Notes: generated by a model not told the origin, from the letters alone. DNA of 64,000 nt from Rostratula benghalensis (GCA_013399305.1 VXAI01000018.1:283735-347734); one strand, 5' to 3'; shown: positions 1-12,686, counted from the stretch's first letter. A program made the numbers and translations.

Positions 1-245
1 AACCCTGCAGAACTGGCAAAAGAGCCAAGTGAAAAAATCATGAAGTGTAATTTCAGTGAATAATTAAAGTGCTGGGTGCAGGGCACTTGCTCTCCTGAGG
101 CGCACGGCTGGATTCTTAGTGAAGATCGCTCAGCAATCATAGTTTCTGCTACCCTGGAGCAGAGTTCATAGAATGGGTATAAATTTTGTGGTGAATACAG
201 GTGTTTTATGCACAAGATACAGAAATTAGATGCTTCTCGTTCCAG

Positions 246-418
246 GGATGTGAATACTACAATCATGGAACTCCTGATCATGGTGTATGCTTGTAAAACC
301 TCCTGTGCCAAAAGCATCATTGGAGTGATTCCTTACTTCCCATACAGCAAACAGTGCAAGATGAGGAAAAGAGGGTCCATTGTCTCTAAATTACTGGCTT
401 CAATGATGTGCAAAGCTG
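246..418 (+). CDS. PRPSAP2: PRPSAP2 coding exon, residues 80-138
   Basis: Acceptor ttccag ends at 245 and donor gtaaga starts at 419. The exon begins with the third base of codon 80 and ends with the first base of Gly138. It carries the conserved [13 protein letters not shown] segment of the PRPP synthetase fold. The ATG at 208 lies in intron sequence and is not a start codon. Confidence 0.95.
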
Positions 419-3400
419 GTAAGAATGCAGACTATTATGAAATAATCAGGGCAATGGGGGCTCCTGCTGTCAGCTTCCAGGTTTAGGGAGGTCTGTGCAC
501 AAGTTGGGACTTTGTTTAAAACTAACTGCTGAGTATTTTGTGAGTTTAAAACCCACATTGAAAGGAGAATTTAATTAGACATGTTTCCAAATTATGAGTT
601 CATAAAAAACCCCAAACTTGTAACAGCCATTTTACATTGTGTCCTACTGAGCTGACAAAATAAAGTCTGCTGGACTCTGCTGCTTTGAGCCATGGTATCC
701 ATCTCTCATTGTGCTGTTCTTTGCCTTTCCAGCACTTTTAAACTGTTGTGCTTTGTCATTTCTGGCCTGTTTTTCACCGGTTGAATAAATGCACTTTGTA
801 GCTTTCCTTTACATCTGAGATCATGTGGGAGAAGGAGATTATCAATGTTCGCAGCCTTCAACACGTTTTCTTTTCTGCTCCTTTGCTTTTGCTCCTCTCC
901 CTGGGAAAAAAACGAGCAGTTACAACAAAGTGTTACCTGGTTTCTTACTTTGAGAGAAGTGTTTTGATGATTAGAATTTGGGCCCATTTTTCAGGAGTTC
1001 AGAACTCTGATGTTGGCTATGTCAGGGTCTTGCTATGTGGCGTATGTAAGCAATTTATCTTCATTTTAAAAAAGCTGAGAGCAAATTTGATATCTTAGTG
1101 CTTCTGTTTTGTCACATGGCAAATGGAGAAAGACCTTACCTACCTCAGTGTGGCACTACTGAGTCAATTATGTATGACTGTTCTGAGGTTCTTTTTAAAA
1201 GGAGGCTGTAGAAATCACAAAACATGAAAAAGCTGGTGTACTTAAGAGGGACGTAGTTAATATGCTGTGTACTTTCACTAAGTATAGTATTCTTGTCCTA
1301 ATCCACCTCAGAGATTTGGTTCTGGACAAACTTCAGTTGAACTTACTAGCAAATGAAAGAGTGTGTCTGTTTTCTTGATGTGCTTCTCTGTATGTCTCTT
1401 TTTTGAAAGGACTAACTCATCTTATTACCATGGATTTACATCAGAAGGAAATACAGGGTTTCTTCAATATTCCAGTTGATAACTTGAGAGCATCTCCATT
1501 TTTACTACAGTACATCCAAGAAGAGGTGAGGAAGGCCTGCTATTACAGTTGTTCTTTTAACTTATCTTTTGTCACGTCTCAAGGTTTCTGGAACAAATTC
1601 CTCTGAAGAGACCTAAGTCTTCAAACAATTTTAAAGGGGGAAAGGTCATTTTGGGGCAGTTGATTATTTTCTTCCCCACAGGCTTAAGTTTTCCTTTCGT
1701 GACGAACTGGTGTTTTCTTATCCATGCAGTGATGCTGTTCTGTCTTCGTAGATATATTGCCCTAACTAGTTTGTTTGTTTGGTTTTAAATAAGAGGCTTT
1801 TCTTGCTCTTGTTATCCTCATCCTTTCCTGTTTCTAGTTTCCTTGACATTTATAGGATGGAGTGCTTGTGTAGATATAATTTACATCAATTATGAAAACA
1901 CTTGGGCAGATAAGTTGTTGACAGAGCCTGTCGATTATACTCTGAAAGTAAGAACAGATGAATTCTTGTGTGGAAATCTTCACCTGCTGTTTGTTCAGAG
2001 TGTCTTGACTTGAGGAGCTTAACTTCTGGTGTTCTGGACATCCATTTCTTTATCTTATTTTTATAAATGCTTTGAGAAGTACTAGTGGTACATTCGTATA
2101 CACAAATTGTGCAAATGGTAATTGTAGGTATAAGATGCATATTATGCCTCTGACTAATGATAATTTGGAATAAAGCAAATGCTTTCTTCTGTGTGAGATA
2201 AAAGGTTTAGCTCACTCTGACTCCTCAATCCAGAATCCAAGATAATTTTTACAGAACTATAAATTCCTCAATTAAACCAACATGATTTTTATATGACTTT
2301 TAAAATCTGTTTGGGGAATTGGTTAACATTTGAATCTATCATTATCATTTAATTTGGAAATAGAGTCAAAGAGGGTGATAGAACAAAGCTCCAGACTCTG
2401 GCTTTGCCACAGTCATTCATGGTGTGCACCAGGAGAGAAGTATTGCACATTGTAAACACTTCATAAGTTTAAAAAAAAAAGTGGAAAACCAAATATGTAG
2501 ACACAAGGCAAGTTGTGCCTTTATGTGGTGCTTGAACATTGAAGCACATATTGAAATGTGAGCTCTTAGCGGTTTACAAAGAATTGTTGTGGCTTTAAGT
2601 CTGGTATTGCTGTGTGATCTAAGAAAAGAACATTTGTAGAGTTCTGCTGAAGTGTGTGGAGAGAGCTATTAAAAGATACTTTTAGTTTTTCATGTCTTCA
2701 TTCCTCTGCTAGTCCGTGAGATGACTTCCTAAAACAAGAGTTGACTTGAAGGTATTTGATCACATGGGATCTATATTGGCAGGTGCCTTTACCAACCAGG
2801 TCATTTACAGCATCTTTTAAAAAAAGTTTCATCCAGTGCTGCCTGGGAAGAATTTAGTGTTCACCTCAAGTTTGTGGTGGCAGCTGCCTCCTGTATATCC
2901 TGCATTGTGAATGCCAAAGCATGAAGAACATTTCAAATGGGAGTTATGATGGGGTAGATGGAGTAGCATGAAATACAGTCCAGCTTGATGAGAACAGAGG
3001 TCACTTAAAGAGCATTTCACTGAAAGTTAAGAGGATGAGGGCTTGTAGTGGTTCCCTGTTGGGAATTTATGCATAGGTGTGAAGAGAATTACTTGCTGTT
3101 CTGGGATGAAGGTAGTTTAATCCATGAATTTAACATGGCGTAAAAATTTTCCTTTACATGCTTAGCAAATGTTCAATACTTGCATGTCTTTTTTTCTATC
3201 CTATGTGTATGTGTTAATCTTACAGTGATGTAGCTCTTTGTTACAAGGAGTTGTTGATGTCTTACTATCTTTTGGAGGACAGTTCTGGCTCTCTGACTTC
3301 ATTTTTAAAAAGCTGAGAACAAATTTGATAATTTGGCAGGGGAGGAATGAAGCAATGATGTCTGAACAAGATCAAAGCTTGTATTATGTCAAGTGACAGG

Positions 3401-6400
3401 CCCTGCCTTGTCCATACCTTCCATCACGTTAATCTTTATAGCCTGTTGTATAATTTAAGTGTTTATAAAGGACAGAACATGCTGAATTCCCAGTATATAG
3501 GTGGAGTTAGTAGCATTGTGGATTATTAATGTTGCCTCACACGTCCTCAGAACAGCTCCTGTTTTCAGTTGGTTAGGCCCATGCCCAAATCTAGAATTTT
3601 TGAATTCCCTTGCTGATTTCGGGTAGAGTCCTTTTGCAAATATTCAGCCAGTGTGGTTTGTGTGTTTGAGGATAAGGTTCTGGAAGAGCTTACCTTGCTT
3701 GTGTTTGGGGAAAAGAGAAACCAAAACACACACAAGTATTTTTGTGTTCTGAAACTGGTATTTGACATCTGACAGCAAGGTGATGAACTGCATGTCAGGG
3801 TATCATCTCCCCAAATGTGTGAAATTACAGTTGTAACAGATCCATTTCCAGGTATTTTATGAAGGGTCTTCTGTCCCTTAACACTAGGGATTCTGAGGAT
3901 TGGATCTGTTCTTGCTGTTGCAGCTGAGAGTGTCTGTGGACTGTTACGGGAACAGATAGAAGGACAAGGACAGACAGGTTCTCCAGGTGCTGCAGACAGG
4001 CTGTCCCAGGGCAGCACAGTGAAGGAAAATGCTGAGTTTGCAAGGAAAGAGGTATGATGAGGTCTTGGAGGGAGCATAGATTGCTGTTGGCAAGGAGGAC
4101 TGGAAGTGTGAATGCTGGAACACTGGAGGAGATATGGACAAGGAAAAATGTGTCTGATGTGGAGTCACCGTTTGCAGGAAAAATGGAGACCGGAAAAGAA
4201 ACTCTTGAGAGATAGGGACTGGCTAAATGAAGAGGAGGAGTCTGGAGTAAAAAGTCAGCATGAGAATGGGGCAGGGGCAGCAAACTGGAGTAGACTGAGC
4301 CTGTGAAGACTCAATGATGTACACATCAGACTTTGAAATGAACCCCAAACTTCTTGACCTCACTGCTTGACTGCTGTTGGCACTTGCAGCAGCATCTTTT
4401 TGTGCTGATCTGCACAGGAGACAGTTTGTGGCAATGGACTGTGACTCCAGGATCAGTACAGTGAATGTGGGGGTTTTATCCCTTTTGATGGTCCCTATAA
4501 AAAGTTAGTATGAGGTGATGGAGTTACTATTTTTGTACTCTGAAAAACAACTCTAAAACTAGGAGATAGATGGAGTGCTATGTTTTCAAGTGAATAAAGA
4601 CTGCTGTGTGCACGCACACGACAAGTTGAACAGGAAACTTGAATTTATATGGTTTCCTCTTTCTTCTAACACTTGTCTGTGTAGCCCTGATGTTCTTCTA
4701 AAGCAGTTACTTTTGTGTAATCTGTAATATAACATGGTGTTTATGAAAGGTACAGTTTTAAGTTAAAATTTGAATTTACTAAATACCTGTTTTTAGCAAG
4801 CTGTGAACTCTGATCATGTGCCATGGATTCTTGAGGGTGCTTTTTTTATGTTAGGTAAAATGTTCAATGCTTAAAATTCTGGCAAAATAAAGTTCTCTGA
4901 TTCTTACTGAGTTTAAATTTGTGTAAAGATACAAAGTAGACATTGCTATCTGTTATTTACTACAGATACCAGACTACAGGAATGCTGTAATTGTGGCCAA
5001 ATCACCTGCATCTGCAAAGAGGTGGGTAAGATCTGCTCTCTTGTGTTAGAGCAGGAAATCTCTGTCGTGATTTTGTTGTTAGGATTAAGTGAAGGACAGA
5101 TACCAAATAATTAGAAGGTGCAGCCTTCAAATCCCTCCCAATTCTACATGTCAGATGTGAAGTTTTTCATCATTGCCATAATCATAACAAATTTAAGAGG
5201 AGGAAAAGCTAAATAAACAAAACCATGAGGTAAATCAATACAGTGCTTAGGACAAGGTGTTTAATTAGATTACATTTATGTGCATTTACACTATAAATTT
5301 CCTGCAAATGAAGAAGAATGGCTGGAAGCATAGCGCCACTAATCCCAAGTAATTGATTAATGTGGTCATAACTTAGAACATGGTTGATCAGATCCTAAAA
5401 AGAGATGGCTTACCATCGAGCATGGTGAAACAGGATTTGATGTTTGAGACTGTTTGTTTTCATTGTGAAGTCCTTGTTGGCTGAATGACTGCTCTTAATC
5501 CATGAATCTTTTTGTTTGACTATTCCTAAACTCTTTGGAATTACACTGCTCTCCTCAGGTGGTGTAGGAGTTGGTTGATGGTTTAAGAGTTTATTGTATT
5601 TGCTGTGGTGACAAACTAATAATTTGTTGAAAAGTTACCTAGATTTTCACGCTAAGGATTTGTGTTATACTTTGTAAGAAAGGTTTCTGTTATTTTATAT
5701 AGCAAATCAGAAATGCTTTGACTGATACAAGTATGGTGAGGGAAGCAACTTTTATCTTTGTTTTCCAGCAGTATTTTTATGTGATTTCTTTTGTCTTGGC
5801 CACTTATATTACGTTTGCTTGTCTTTGTTTCTTTTGCTTGGTGTCAGTATTGCCTCTTGGGAGTAGGCAGACATTTGTTGAAGCATTTTCATGCTTGTCA
5901 AGTAATTGTACATGCCAGCAAATAGTCATACACACTGTGAACTGATCAGGCAGATAAGTTGTACAAGTAATTGATTTGTGCAGGAGAGGATCCTGGAGCT
6001 CTATTATTTAGCTTCTTCACACGCACATGGGAACATGTAAGAGCAGTATTTGAGGAGGTGCACCTTATTTGGAAAAGGGAGATTGCATGCTTCAGCCAAA
6101 GTGAGGAGAACACTTCTCAGATGAATGTCTACTTGTGGAAGAGAACGTTTGCTTGACAAAGTTCAGAATGTTTCTGTGGTTTCTGAGCTCACTGGAAAAT
6201 GAATGAATCATTTTATTGTTACTTTGAACTTCATTCAGTTTAATATTACATTTTCAAGTAATTATTGTTTCGTTGATAGGATTATAGCTTCTAAGTCATA
6301 CCTCTTAATATTTGGAATCATAATTTATCTGTAGTTAACTACTTGAAAAAAATAGCCTAACTGATAACCACAGGGCAGAAGATTCTTCATTTTTAATTAA

Positions 6401-9400
6401 CTGAGCATCACGATGGGAAAGTTATTCTCTGGACTTTGAGTTGTTTGGATAGTGAAACAAGGCTTAAGCATAAAGGAGGTGATTCAGGCCACAGGTCTTA
6501 CATGCTAACGTTAGAGCAAAGTGACTCACTCTGGATGTGCCAGGTTGTTTGACCAGGAGACTAAATGACTGTCTTAAGCTAGATACTGAACTCTTGGGTG
6601 TGCAAGGTACACTAGCATCAATCTGCTCATTTTTCCTTGCTGCTTCCAGTACCAGGAATACAAGCACTGTCTGTGAAATTCCCCTTATCCTGACTCTCTG
6701 CTTTCCCCACTTTCCCCAACTCACTTTACATTTCCCAGTGAAGGAACTTTTTGTAAGCTGCTGAGAATCCAGGCTGTTTAACTTTGAGATGAGGTTTGTC
6801 AGGCAAAATGATTGTCTGGATTCTCTTTTCTGTACGATATCAAAGGTCAGGAATATCATCTTATTTAGAGCACATCTTGATAAAGATAAATAGATGATCA
6901 CTTGTTTTCTGTATTTATATGAATATTTTTTTCTTATTAAATGTAGACAATCCAGACATCTAGGCTGTTCTTGATTGCTGTTAGATGAGACCTGCTTAAA
7001 GCATAAAATCTCAAGAATTCTGAAGGCCAATACATGTTTATTTTTGACTGTTGGGCAAATCAGAAAGGAGTTACTAGAATTATGTGACTTGCAGCATTTA
7101 TCCTATTGCTTCAAGGCCAGAATGGGTACTTGCAAGGTTATTCTGACACAAGGCTGGTGAAAAGATACTGAGGGACAAGTGGTTCCTTCCATGTGTACTC
7201 CTAAAATTTTAGGATTGTTCCATTTTTCTTCTGAAACTTTAGAAATAAAATGGAAATATAAAATGCTGATCTATATTAGAATTATTTTAAGTTTAATGTA
7301 TTTTTAAAACCTTTTCCCTACAGAGCACAGTCATTTGCTGAGCGCTTACGGTTGGGAATTGCTGTGATTCATGGGGAAGCTCAAGATGCTGAGTCTGACA
7401 TGGTGGATGGTCGACACTCACCACCTACAGCCAAAAATGTAGCTGCTATTCATCCCAGTTTAGAGATACCCAGTAAGTAAGTTTGGGTGTGAAGTGTTAA
7501 TCTGTCACTTTCTTTTTTTTTTTTTTTTGTGGATTTGGGGGATAGAGCTGGCAGTGATGGACTATCGAAAAGGAGTGGTTCTTACATGAACAGTAGAGGG
7601 AGAGAAAGATTCCTTGCCGATGCCTTTTGTCCATGGTTTTAGTGCCTGTCCCCTGTGTAGGAGGGGCGGGGTCATTAGAGGTAGTCAGAAGAGCTCCTGG
7701 CAGAGAGGCCCCACTAATTTTTGCCATTTACTTTTTCTGTTGGAATTTTTCTGGGGGACAGCACTAACAAGCCTGAGCTGACACTGTGTTTGAGCCCAGC
7801 TCCATGTCACGGGCCTTGACAGAGTAGCCCTGCTGAGTGCAGATGGGATCTATAGCTGCCTCAGCAAAACTTCATTGCATAAACCTAGCTTGGATCTCAG
7901 TAAGGTGACCAAACTGGTCGTGTCTGCAAGTCACTCTGTTCTCTAGACTAAAATAAAGAATTAATTGAATTGGTTAAGAACTTGGGTGTAAGCGAATGTA
8001 GTTAGTACTTTGGCTGAGCTTAAAAAAATAATTTATGTAATAAAATAATTCTGTTTTTTCTTGGTATTGCTGTCATGGTTGAAATTGTTGCTTCACTTGT
8101 CTCTATAACAGTGGTAACTGCAAAAGCAGGCTTTTCCACATTTGAAGTAAATTGTATAAACTATATAAAAGTAAAATTGTATAAATGAATTTTTCTTTCT
8201 CCTTTCTATCCCTCTGAAAACAATTTGATATTAATCAGTGCTGATTCCCAAGGAAAAGCCACCCATCACAGTTGTTGGAGACGTAGGGGGAAGAATAGCT
8301 ATCATTGTGGTAAGTAAGATGCCATAGTTTCTGATAAATTACATTAAATACATTAAAGTTGCAGAAATCAAGTAGATTTTCTGCCCTGTCAGCAGCTAAA
8401 CCTGGGGGGGGGTGTGTGGACTTTGAATTCTACACTTTTTTTTTTTTTTTACCATGAGGCATGTTCTGCACACTTACTGAAGCTGTGGGAGCTCTGAAAT
8501 GATCCAGGCTGGAAAGCAGCATTTGGACCTTGTTTGCATGAATAGGCCAAATAAAATTCTATTTAAGTTCTTCCCTCTGAAGATAAGGAATTTCAGGAGG
8601 TGCTTACACATCAGATGAGGGGAAAATGAGTATGTTTAGATTCTGTGAATTTAGAAACATCAGTGAATTAGAGATGATGCAGTCTTAGGATTTGTCTGAA
8701 GCTGGGCTCGTTGTGGAAAAGGGCAATTTTCTGCTAGTTTTGGTTTTGAACAAATGTTTGTTGTCTTGGCTTTTCCCTCTTCTACTGCTGGAGAGGAAGA
8801 TGTTGCAGTAGTTCTGGATGCTCTGCTTTTCTGGTCTTTCACACTTAGCATCAAGCTCATATGTTTGAAGAACAGCATCAATAGAAATGTCCAGTTTGTG
8901 TTGGCTGTAAGCTGCTGTGCTTGAAGAAGGTGCAGTGTCAGTCTGGGCGTGCTGTGTTGATCTCTCTGAGGACACGGTGAATCTCCACTGACTCAATCTT
9001 ACTTTGACAGGATGACATTATAGACGATGTGGACAGCTTTCTTGCTGCAGCTGAGACCCTCAAGGAGAGAGGGGCTTACAAAATCTTTGTGATGGCCACA
9101 CACGGCCTGTTATCATCAGACGCTCCCAGGCTGATAGAGGAATCCGCAATCGATGAAGTAAGCAGGGATTTGGAATTTCTGATAAAATGAGTTGGGTTTT
9201 TTTTTAAGCCAGGAATTTTCACCTGCCTTGTTGAAATACAGCAGCGTTAAGAATTTAGCTGGCAAGTTTCTGGGTTCAGGCTTTCCTGGAATTGTCTGCT
9301 GGAATAGCAGCATCTACATGTCCTTAAACTATGGCAGTGGGGAACTAGGGAAGTAGTGAGATGATAGACTGCTGGTATCAGCAGATGTTTCCCTTCAGTG

Positions 9401-9841
9401 AGGGGAATATTTTCTTACCTTCCTTTGACCTTTGTGGCAGAACGAAAGGGAGGAAGGATGGTGCCATTACTATCAGTGGATACGTGCAATCCTATAGCAA
9501 TCCATGGCTCTCCCTAAGGTTTTGACCCCGACAGTGATGTAAAATCTTGTTCTTTTATCAATAAGGGGGGGGGGGGGGTTCATAGGATCTGGTGGGTGGA
9601 CATTCCCTGTCACAGTTCTAATATGGGAGGTGGGAAACATACCGGAGCTATGTCTTTCTGATCCTTTTTTTTCTTTCTGTAGGTGGTTGTTACAAACACA
9701 ATTCCACACGAAATACAAAAACTCCAGTGCCCTAAAATCAAGACCGTGGATATCAGCATGATCCTCTCAGAAGCCATTCGCAGGATCCATAATGGGGAGT
9801 CCATGTCGTACCTTTTCAGAAATATAGGACTGGATGATTAA
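246..9841 (+). CDS. PRPSAP2: PRPSAP2 (PAP41), 3' part: seven coding exons, 5' end outside the window
   Basis: Coding exons are 246-418, 1410-1525, 4966-5021, 7324-7472, 8239-8309, 9011-9157 and 9683-9841 (stop TAA 9839-9841). They give codons 80-369 if numbered on the 369-residue human protein, and the length fits exactly. The product is the PRPP synthetase-associated protein 2, a cytosolic non-catalytic subunit known to associate with PRPS1/2 and restrain the complex. The translation is near identical to mammalian PRPSAP2, for example [20 protein letters not shown], where PRPSAP1 reads differently. Two features mark it as an associated protein rather than an enzyme. It has the family insertion after HGEAQ (about residues 211-250). 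The ribose-5-phosphate loop of true synthetases (DTCGT) is replaced by IIDDVDS. All introns are GT-AG and phases match. The N-terminal 79 codons and the promoter lie before base 1. Confidence 0.96.
1410..1525 (+). CDS. PRPSAP2: PRPSAP2 coding exon, residues 138-176
   Basis: A polypyrimidine tract and gaaag precede 1410; donor gtgagg follows at 1526. The exon encodes [19 protein letters not shown] and ends at a codon boundary after IQEE. It includes the dimer-interface helix region of the family. Confidence 0.95.
4966..5021 (+). CDS. PRPSAP2: PRPSAP2 coding exon, residues 177-195
   Basis: This 56-bp exon (acceptor tactacag, donor gtgggt) encodes [18 protein letters not shown] plus two bases of Arg195. 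It is too short to stand out as an open frame and was found by protein similarity. Confidence 0.95.
7324..7472 (+). CDS. PRPSAP2: PRPSAP2 coding exon, residues 195-245
   Basis: Acceptor ccctacag ends at 7323; donor gtaagt starts at 7473. The exon encodes [20 protein letters not shown] and most of the insertion that separates associated proteins from catalytic PRPS, including DGRHSPP. Its last base is the A of Met245. Confidence 0.95.
8239..8309 (+). CDS. PRPSAP2: PRPSAP2 coding exon, residues 245-268
   Basis: This 71-bp exon (acceptor aatcag, donor gtaagt) encodes [20 protein letters not shown] and ends at a codon boundary after IIV. The phase joins cleanly to both neighbours. Confidence 0.95.
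9011..9157 (+). CDS. PRPSAP2: PRPSAP2 coding exon, residues 269-317
   Basis: The exon begins [10 protein letters not shown], where active synthetases have the ribose-5-phosphate loop with DTCGT, so this is where lost catalysis can be read directly. It continues with [20 protein letters not shown]. Donor gtaagc starts at 9158. Confidence 0.95.
9683..9841 (+). CDS. PRPSAP2: PRPSAP2 terminal coding exon, residues 318-369
   Basis: Acceptor ttctgtag ends at 9682. The exon encodes [20 protein letters not shown] onward to the C-terminus LFRNIGLDD and stop TAA at 9839-9841, the same ending as human PRPSAP2. Confidence 0.96.
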
Positions 9842-10031
9842 TGCTTTTTATTTTAAAGAAGCACCCGGGCCAAACTGGAAGCGAACAGATAACGAGCTGT
9901 GAAGCATCGTGCTTACCTTAATATTTCTATTGAGCCACTTTTTGTTTTCTCTTGGTTTAAGGTAGAACAGTTTTTAAGAGCTGGGTTTGGGTTTTTTTTG
10001 TCCTTTGCGGGTTTGGGGTTTTTTTTGTTTT

Positions 10032-10059
10032 GGGTGGGTGGGGGTGGGTGGGAAATAAA
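10032..10059 (+). promoter_or_regulatory. G-quadruplex motif abutting the proximal poly(A) signal
   Basis: Between 10032 and 10052 four or more runs of at least three G are separated by single T residues, ideal for a parallel quadruplex in the sense RNA. One A separates it from the AATAAA at 10054. A role in poly(A) site choice is inference. Confidence 0.55.
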
Positions 10060-10365
10060 CATTTTACAAAAAAAAACCCCCAACGGTTCTAGTTGCTTTT
10101 AGGTTAGTTGCACTATATACGTGATGTAAAAAAAAAACCCCACAGGACACTTGAGGCAAGAATTTGGCTTCTAAATCGAGCATTCCTTTTCCAAAGCTGC
10201 TTGCTGCAAGTGCTTTAAAAGATAATAAAATGAAGTGACTGTATAATATTTGCATTTTGAAAGCCAAAAAAGGTTGTACTGTTGTACGCAGTTAAGTGAT
10301 TTTTGTAGGAGTGCTTTTATAGAAAAGCATATGAAATATGCACCTGTATTTATTTTCTGCGACAA

Positions 10366-10371
10366 AATAAA
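10366..10371 (+). terminator. PRPSAP2: Distal poly(A) signal of PRPSAP2 (AATAAA)
   Basis: Canonical hexamer 525 bp after the stop codon, followed by a GT-rich downstream element. It is the best candidate for the main 3' end; those at 10054 and 10224 could give shorter forms. Confidence 0.65.
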
Positions 10372-10390
10372 GACTTTGTTTTGTGTGAGC

Positions 10391-12686
10391 TTTCTAAAAA
10401 ATGTAGCAGTCGCTTGTCTTCTAAAGAGTGTCCCCTTAAAAATGATTTTGCAGGTATGATGTTACTGCAAGAAACCAAGAGGGGAATTGATTCTTTTATG
10501 GTAATGTGTCGCTGTGGAACATGAACGGGACTGGGGATGTTGGCAGCAAGGAGACTAACGTGCTTTTTACTTCTTACAGAGAAGCACCTGCAGCCGAGGA
10601 GGAGAGGCTGCTTTTTCCCCGGTGCTGATACTCGTTTTTCAGCCCTTCTCCTGCTGAGCAGCCTTGTAGAACGCGAACTCAAGCCTTTCACCATCCGCTT
10701 GCAGGTGCTATCACAAAGGTTTTCAAAATGGGTTGTAATTTTGACAGTTAGGGCACGCTTCCAGTGCGCTGCTGTGCTCCGGGGAACACGGGAGGGAGCG
10801 AAATCTGTGGCTGGATGTCAGGGAACAACAGGAGAATTTGGGAATATAACGAGGGGTAGTGGTTATAAAGTGAAAGAGAGGAGATTTAGATTAGGTCTCG
10901 GGAAGAAATTCTAGATTGTGAGGGTGGTGAGGCACTGGAAGACGTTGCCCAGAGAAGCTGTGGCTGCCCCATCCCTGGAGGTGTTGAAGGCCAGGCTGGA
11001 TGGGGCTTTGAGCAACCTGGGCTGGTGGGAGGTGTCCCTGCCCAGGGCAGGGGGTTGGAAGGAGATGATCTTTAAGATCCCTTCCAACCCTCAATCATTC
11101 TGTGAATTTGCTTTTAAGGATACAAGTGGGTGGTACTTTTCCTTCCCTTGTCTGTCTTGGCACAGCACTGGGCACAACTGGACTGTGGCTGGAAGACCCA
11201 AATATTGCTAAAAGATCTGCGGTACTTGATCTTGTCAGTACATCCAGCAAGTGAGATGGTGATTTTATTTAAGCAACTGCACGTTTCTGTTCAACCAGTG
11301 CTGTCCTTCAGTCTCTGAGCTTATTTTTCATAAAATTATTCTGTTTGATTTTTTTTTTTTTTTGCAGTCCTGTCCAGGGAGGTACATTCTTGTTTCTATG
11401 AAATGACAAAATGCAAGGCTGTACCTGGTTATACTTTAATGACAGCAGGTTTATTAAACAGTTTGGCACAGTTAATAGCTACGCCGAGCTGACGGATTAA
11501 CACTTGTGTGGACTTGGAATGTGTTAATGCAGGTTAAATTCCAGCGGGGTGGTGAGGGAGAACTTGGGTTCCTCTTCCCAGGGGTGCAGACCTGCTCCTG
11601 CCTGTGTCAGTGGCCAGCTGAGAGAGGTGGAAAGCGCTGAGCTGTTTCGGTGATGGGCATATTAATTGCGGTGCATTCGTGTTATTAGTGAGACCTTGTG
11701 ATGGCTGGGCAGACGGCGTGTGGCTGTGTGAAAACCAGCCAGCCAAGCAGTGCAGTGCAGCAAACGGTGTGATTGAACACCCAAAGGCTCTTTCCTGCTG
11801 CCTGTTTCGTGTTGGCTTCTGGAGGAATAACTTTCTCTTCCACGGGAGTTTCTGCTGGTTGGCCCTCACATTGCCACCTCGGACTTTGATGTGACTCCTG
11901 TGTTTGATTGTTGCTTTAGGGTGTGGAAAACCCCTGACTTGGCTTAATTTTGTGTGGTCCAATTACTTTATTGATGAGGACTCAAAAAAAATGGTGGGAT
12001 CCAGTCTGGATCCAGTAAGCCTGGCTCGCTGGTCCCTTTGGCTTTTCATAGCAGTGGTTGAAAGGGAGCAAAGAACGTGCAGCTTCACTCGGGCAGTTGT
12101 TGAGCCCCTTTCTGAACAGCAGAGCTTCCCAATCTTGGTGCACTTTTCCCAGAAGCAAAAATATCAGATCACCAAAAATGCCAGCTGTTCTTGGAGGTAT
12201 TCCTCTGGGATCCTTTGCCTGTAAAGAACACTTGAAAAAAACATTGCTTTATTCGGTGATTTCTGATGTAAGCTAGGCAGAAGATCACACAAATTCTTCC
12301 CAGACGCGTAGGATCTTCAAGAAAAGTACTGGGGTTTGGTTTTCAGCTTCTAGAAAGCCAAAGTTGTGGCAATTTTTACTCCAGAAATACCTAGAGTTGA
12401 GGCACCTCCACAAGAGGCTGACGGATCCCGCAGCCAGGGTGTCTGCGCTGCGGAAATGCATTGATTGCAAGAGCGTCTGGGACTGGAGCCCTCAGGAAGC
12501 CCTGAGGAAATGGGGATTAAGCAGTTGTTCCTTTGTGACACCAAAATAAAAGGTGCTGTCTTGGATCCCTGTGTCCCTCGGGTACCAGGAGGGAGGGCGG
12601 TGGGGAAACTGGGAGGGGAGGGAGGCTGGGGACAGCCAGCCTCCCACCCAAAGGCCTTTGGAGGCCAAGCTCCTACCACTGGGTTG
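10391..12686. other. Intergenic region between PRPSAP2 and SLC5A10
   Basis: About 2.3 kb separates the PRPSAP2 poly(A) region from the SLC5A10 upstream region. It contains a CR1 fragment (10846-11104) and a T-run near 11348-11364. Base composition shifts from AT-rich to GC-rich across it. I found no convincing coding sequence. Confidence 0.6.
10846..11104 (+). mobile_element. CR1 LINE, truncated 3' end
   Basis: The sequence follows the avian CR1 3' end closely: GGTGGTGAGGCACTGGAA, then GTTGCCCAGAGAAGCTGTGG, the CCCTGGAGGTGTTGAAGGCC block, and the terminal GATCCCTTCCAACCC followed by a degenerate ATTCTGTGA tail. It is a 5'-truncated copy lacking any reverse transcriptase. CR1 is the dominant retroelement of birds, so this supports an avian source. 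Confidence 0.9.

Larger units (their letters stand above)
419..9682 (+). other. PRPSAP2 introns
   Basis: Six introns separate the exons (419-1409, 1526-4965, 5022-7323, 7473-8238, 8310-9010, 9158-9682), and 1-245 is the end of the preceding one. They are AT-rich with homopolymer runs: T near 7509-7527 and 8434-8451, and G at 9566-9578. A short similar segment occurs at 1060-1096 and 3299-3335. I see no other gene or RNA in them. Confidence 0.6.
9842..10390 (+). other. PRPSAP2: PRPSAP2 3' UTR
   Basis: AT-rich sequence after the stop carries three AATAAA signals, at 10054-10059, 10224-10229 and 10366-10371. The last is followed by a GT-rich stretch (10374-10389) typical of a cleavage region, so the longest mRNA probably ends near 10390. 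A run of G-triplets at 10032-10052 sits directly before the first signal. Confidence 0.75.

Noticed and set aside
208..245. ATG at 208 as a start for PRPSAP2
   Set aside because: The codons from 208 to the acceptor are intron sequence; homology and a clear splice acceptor begin at 246.
246..9841. PRPSAP1 rather than PRPSAP2
   Set aside because: Diagnostic stretches ([45 protein letters not shown]) match PRPSAP2, and the neighbours SLC5A10, FAM83G and GRAP fit the PRPSAP2 locus.
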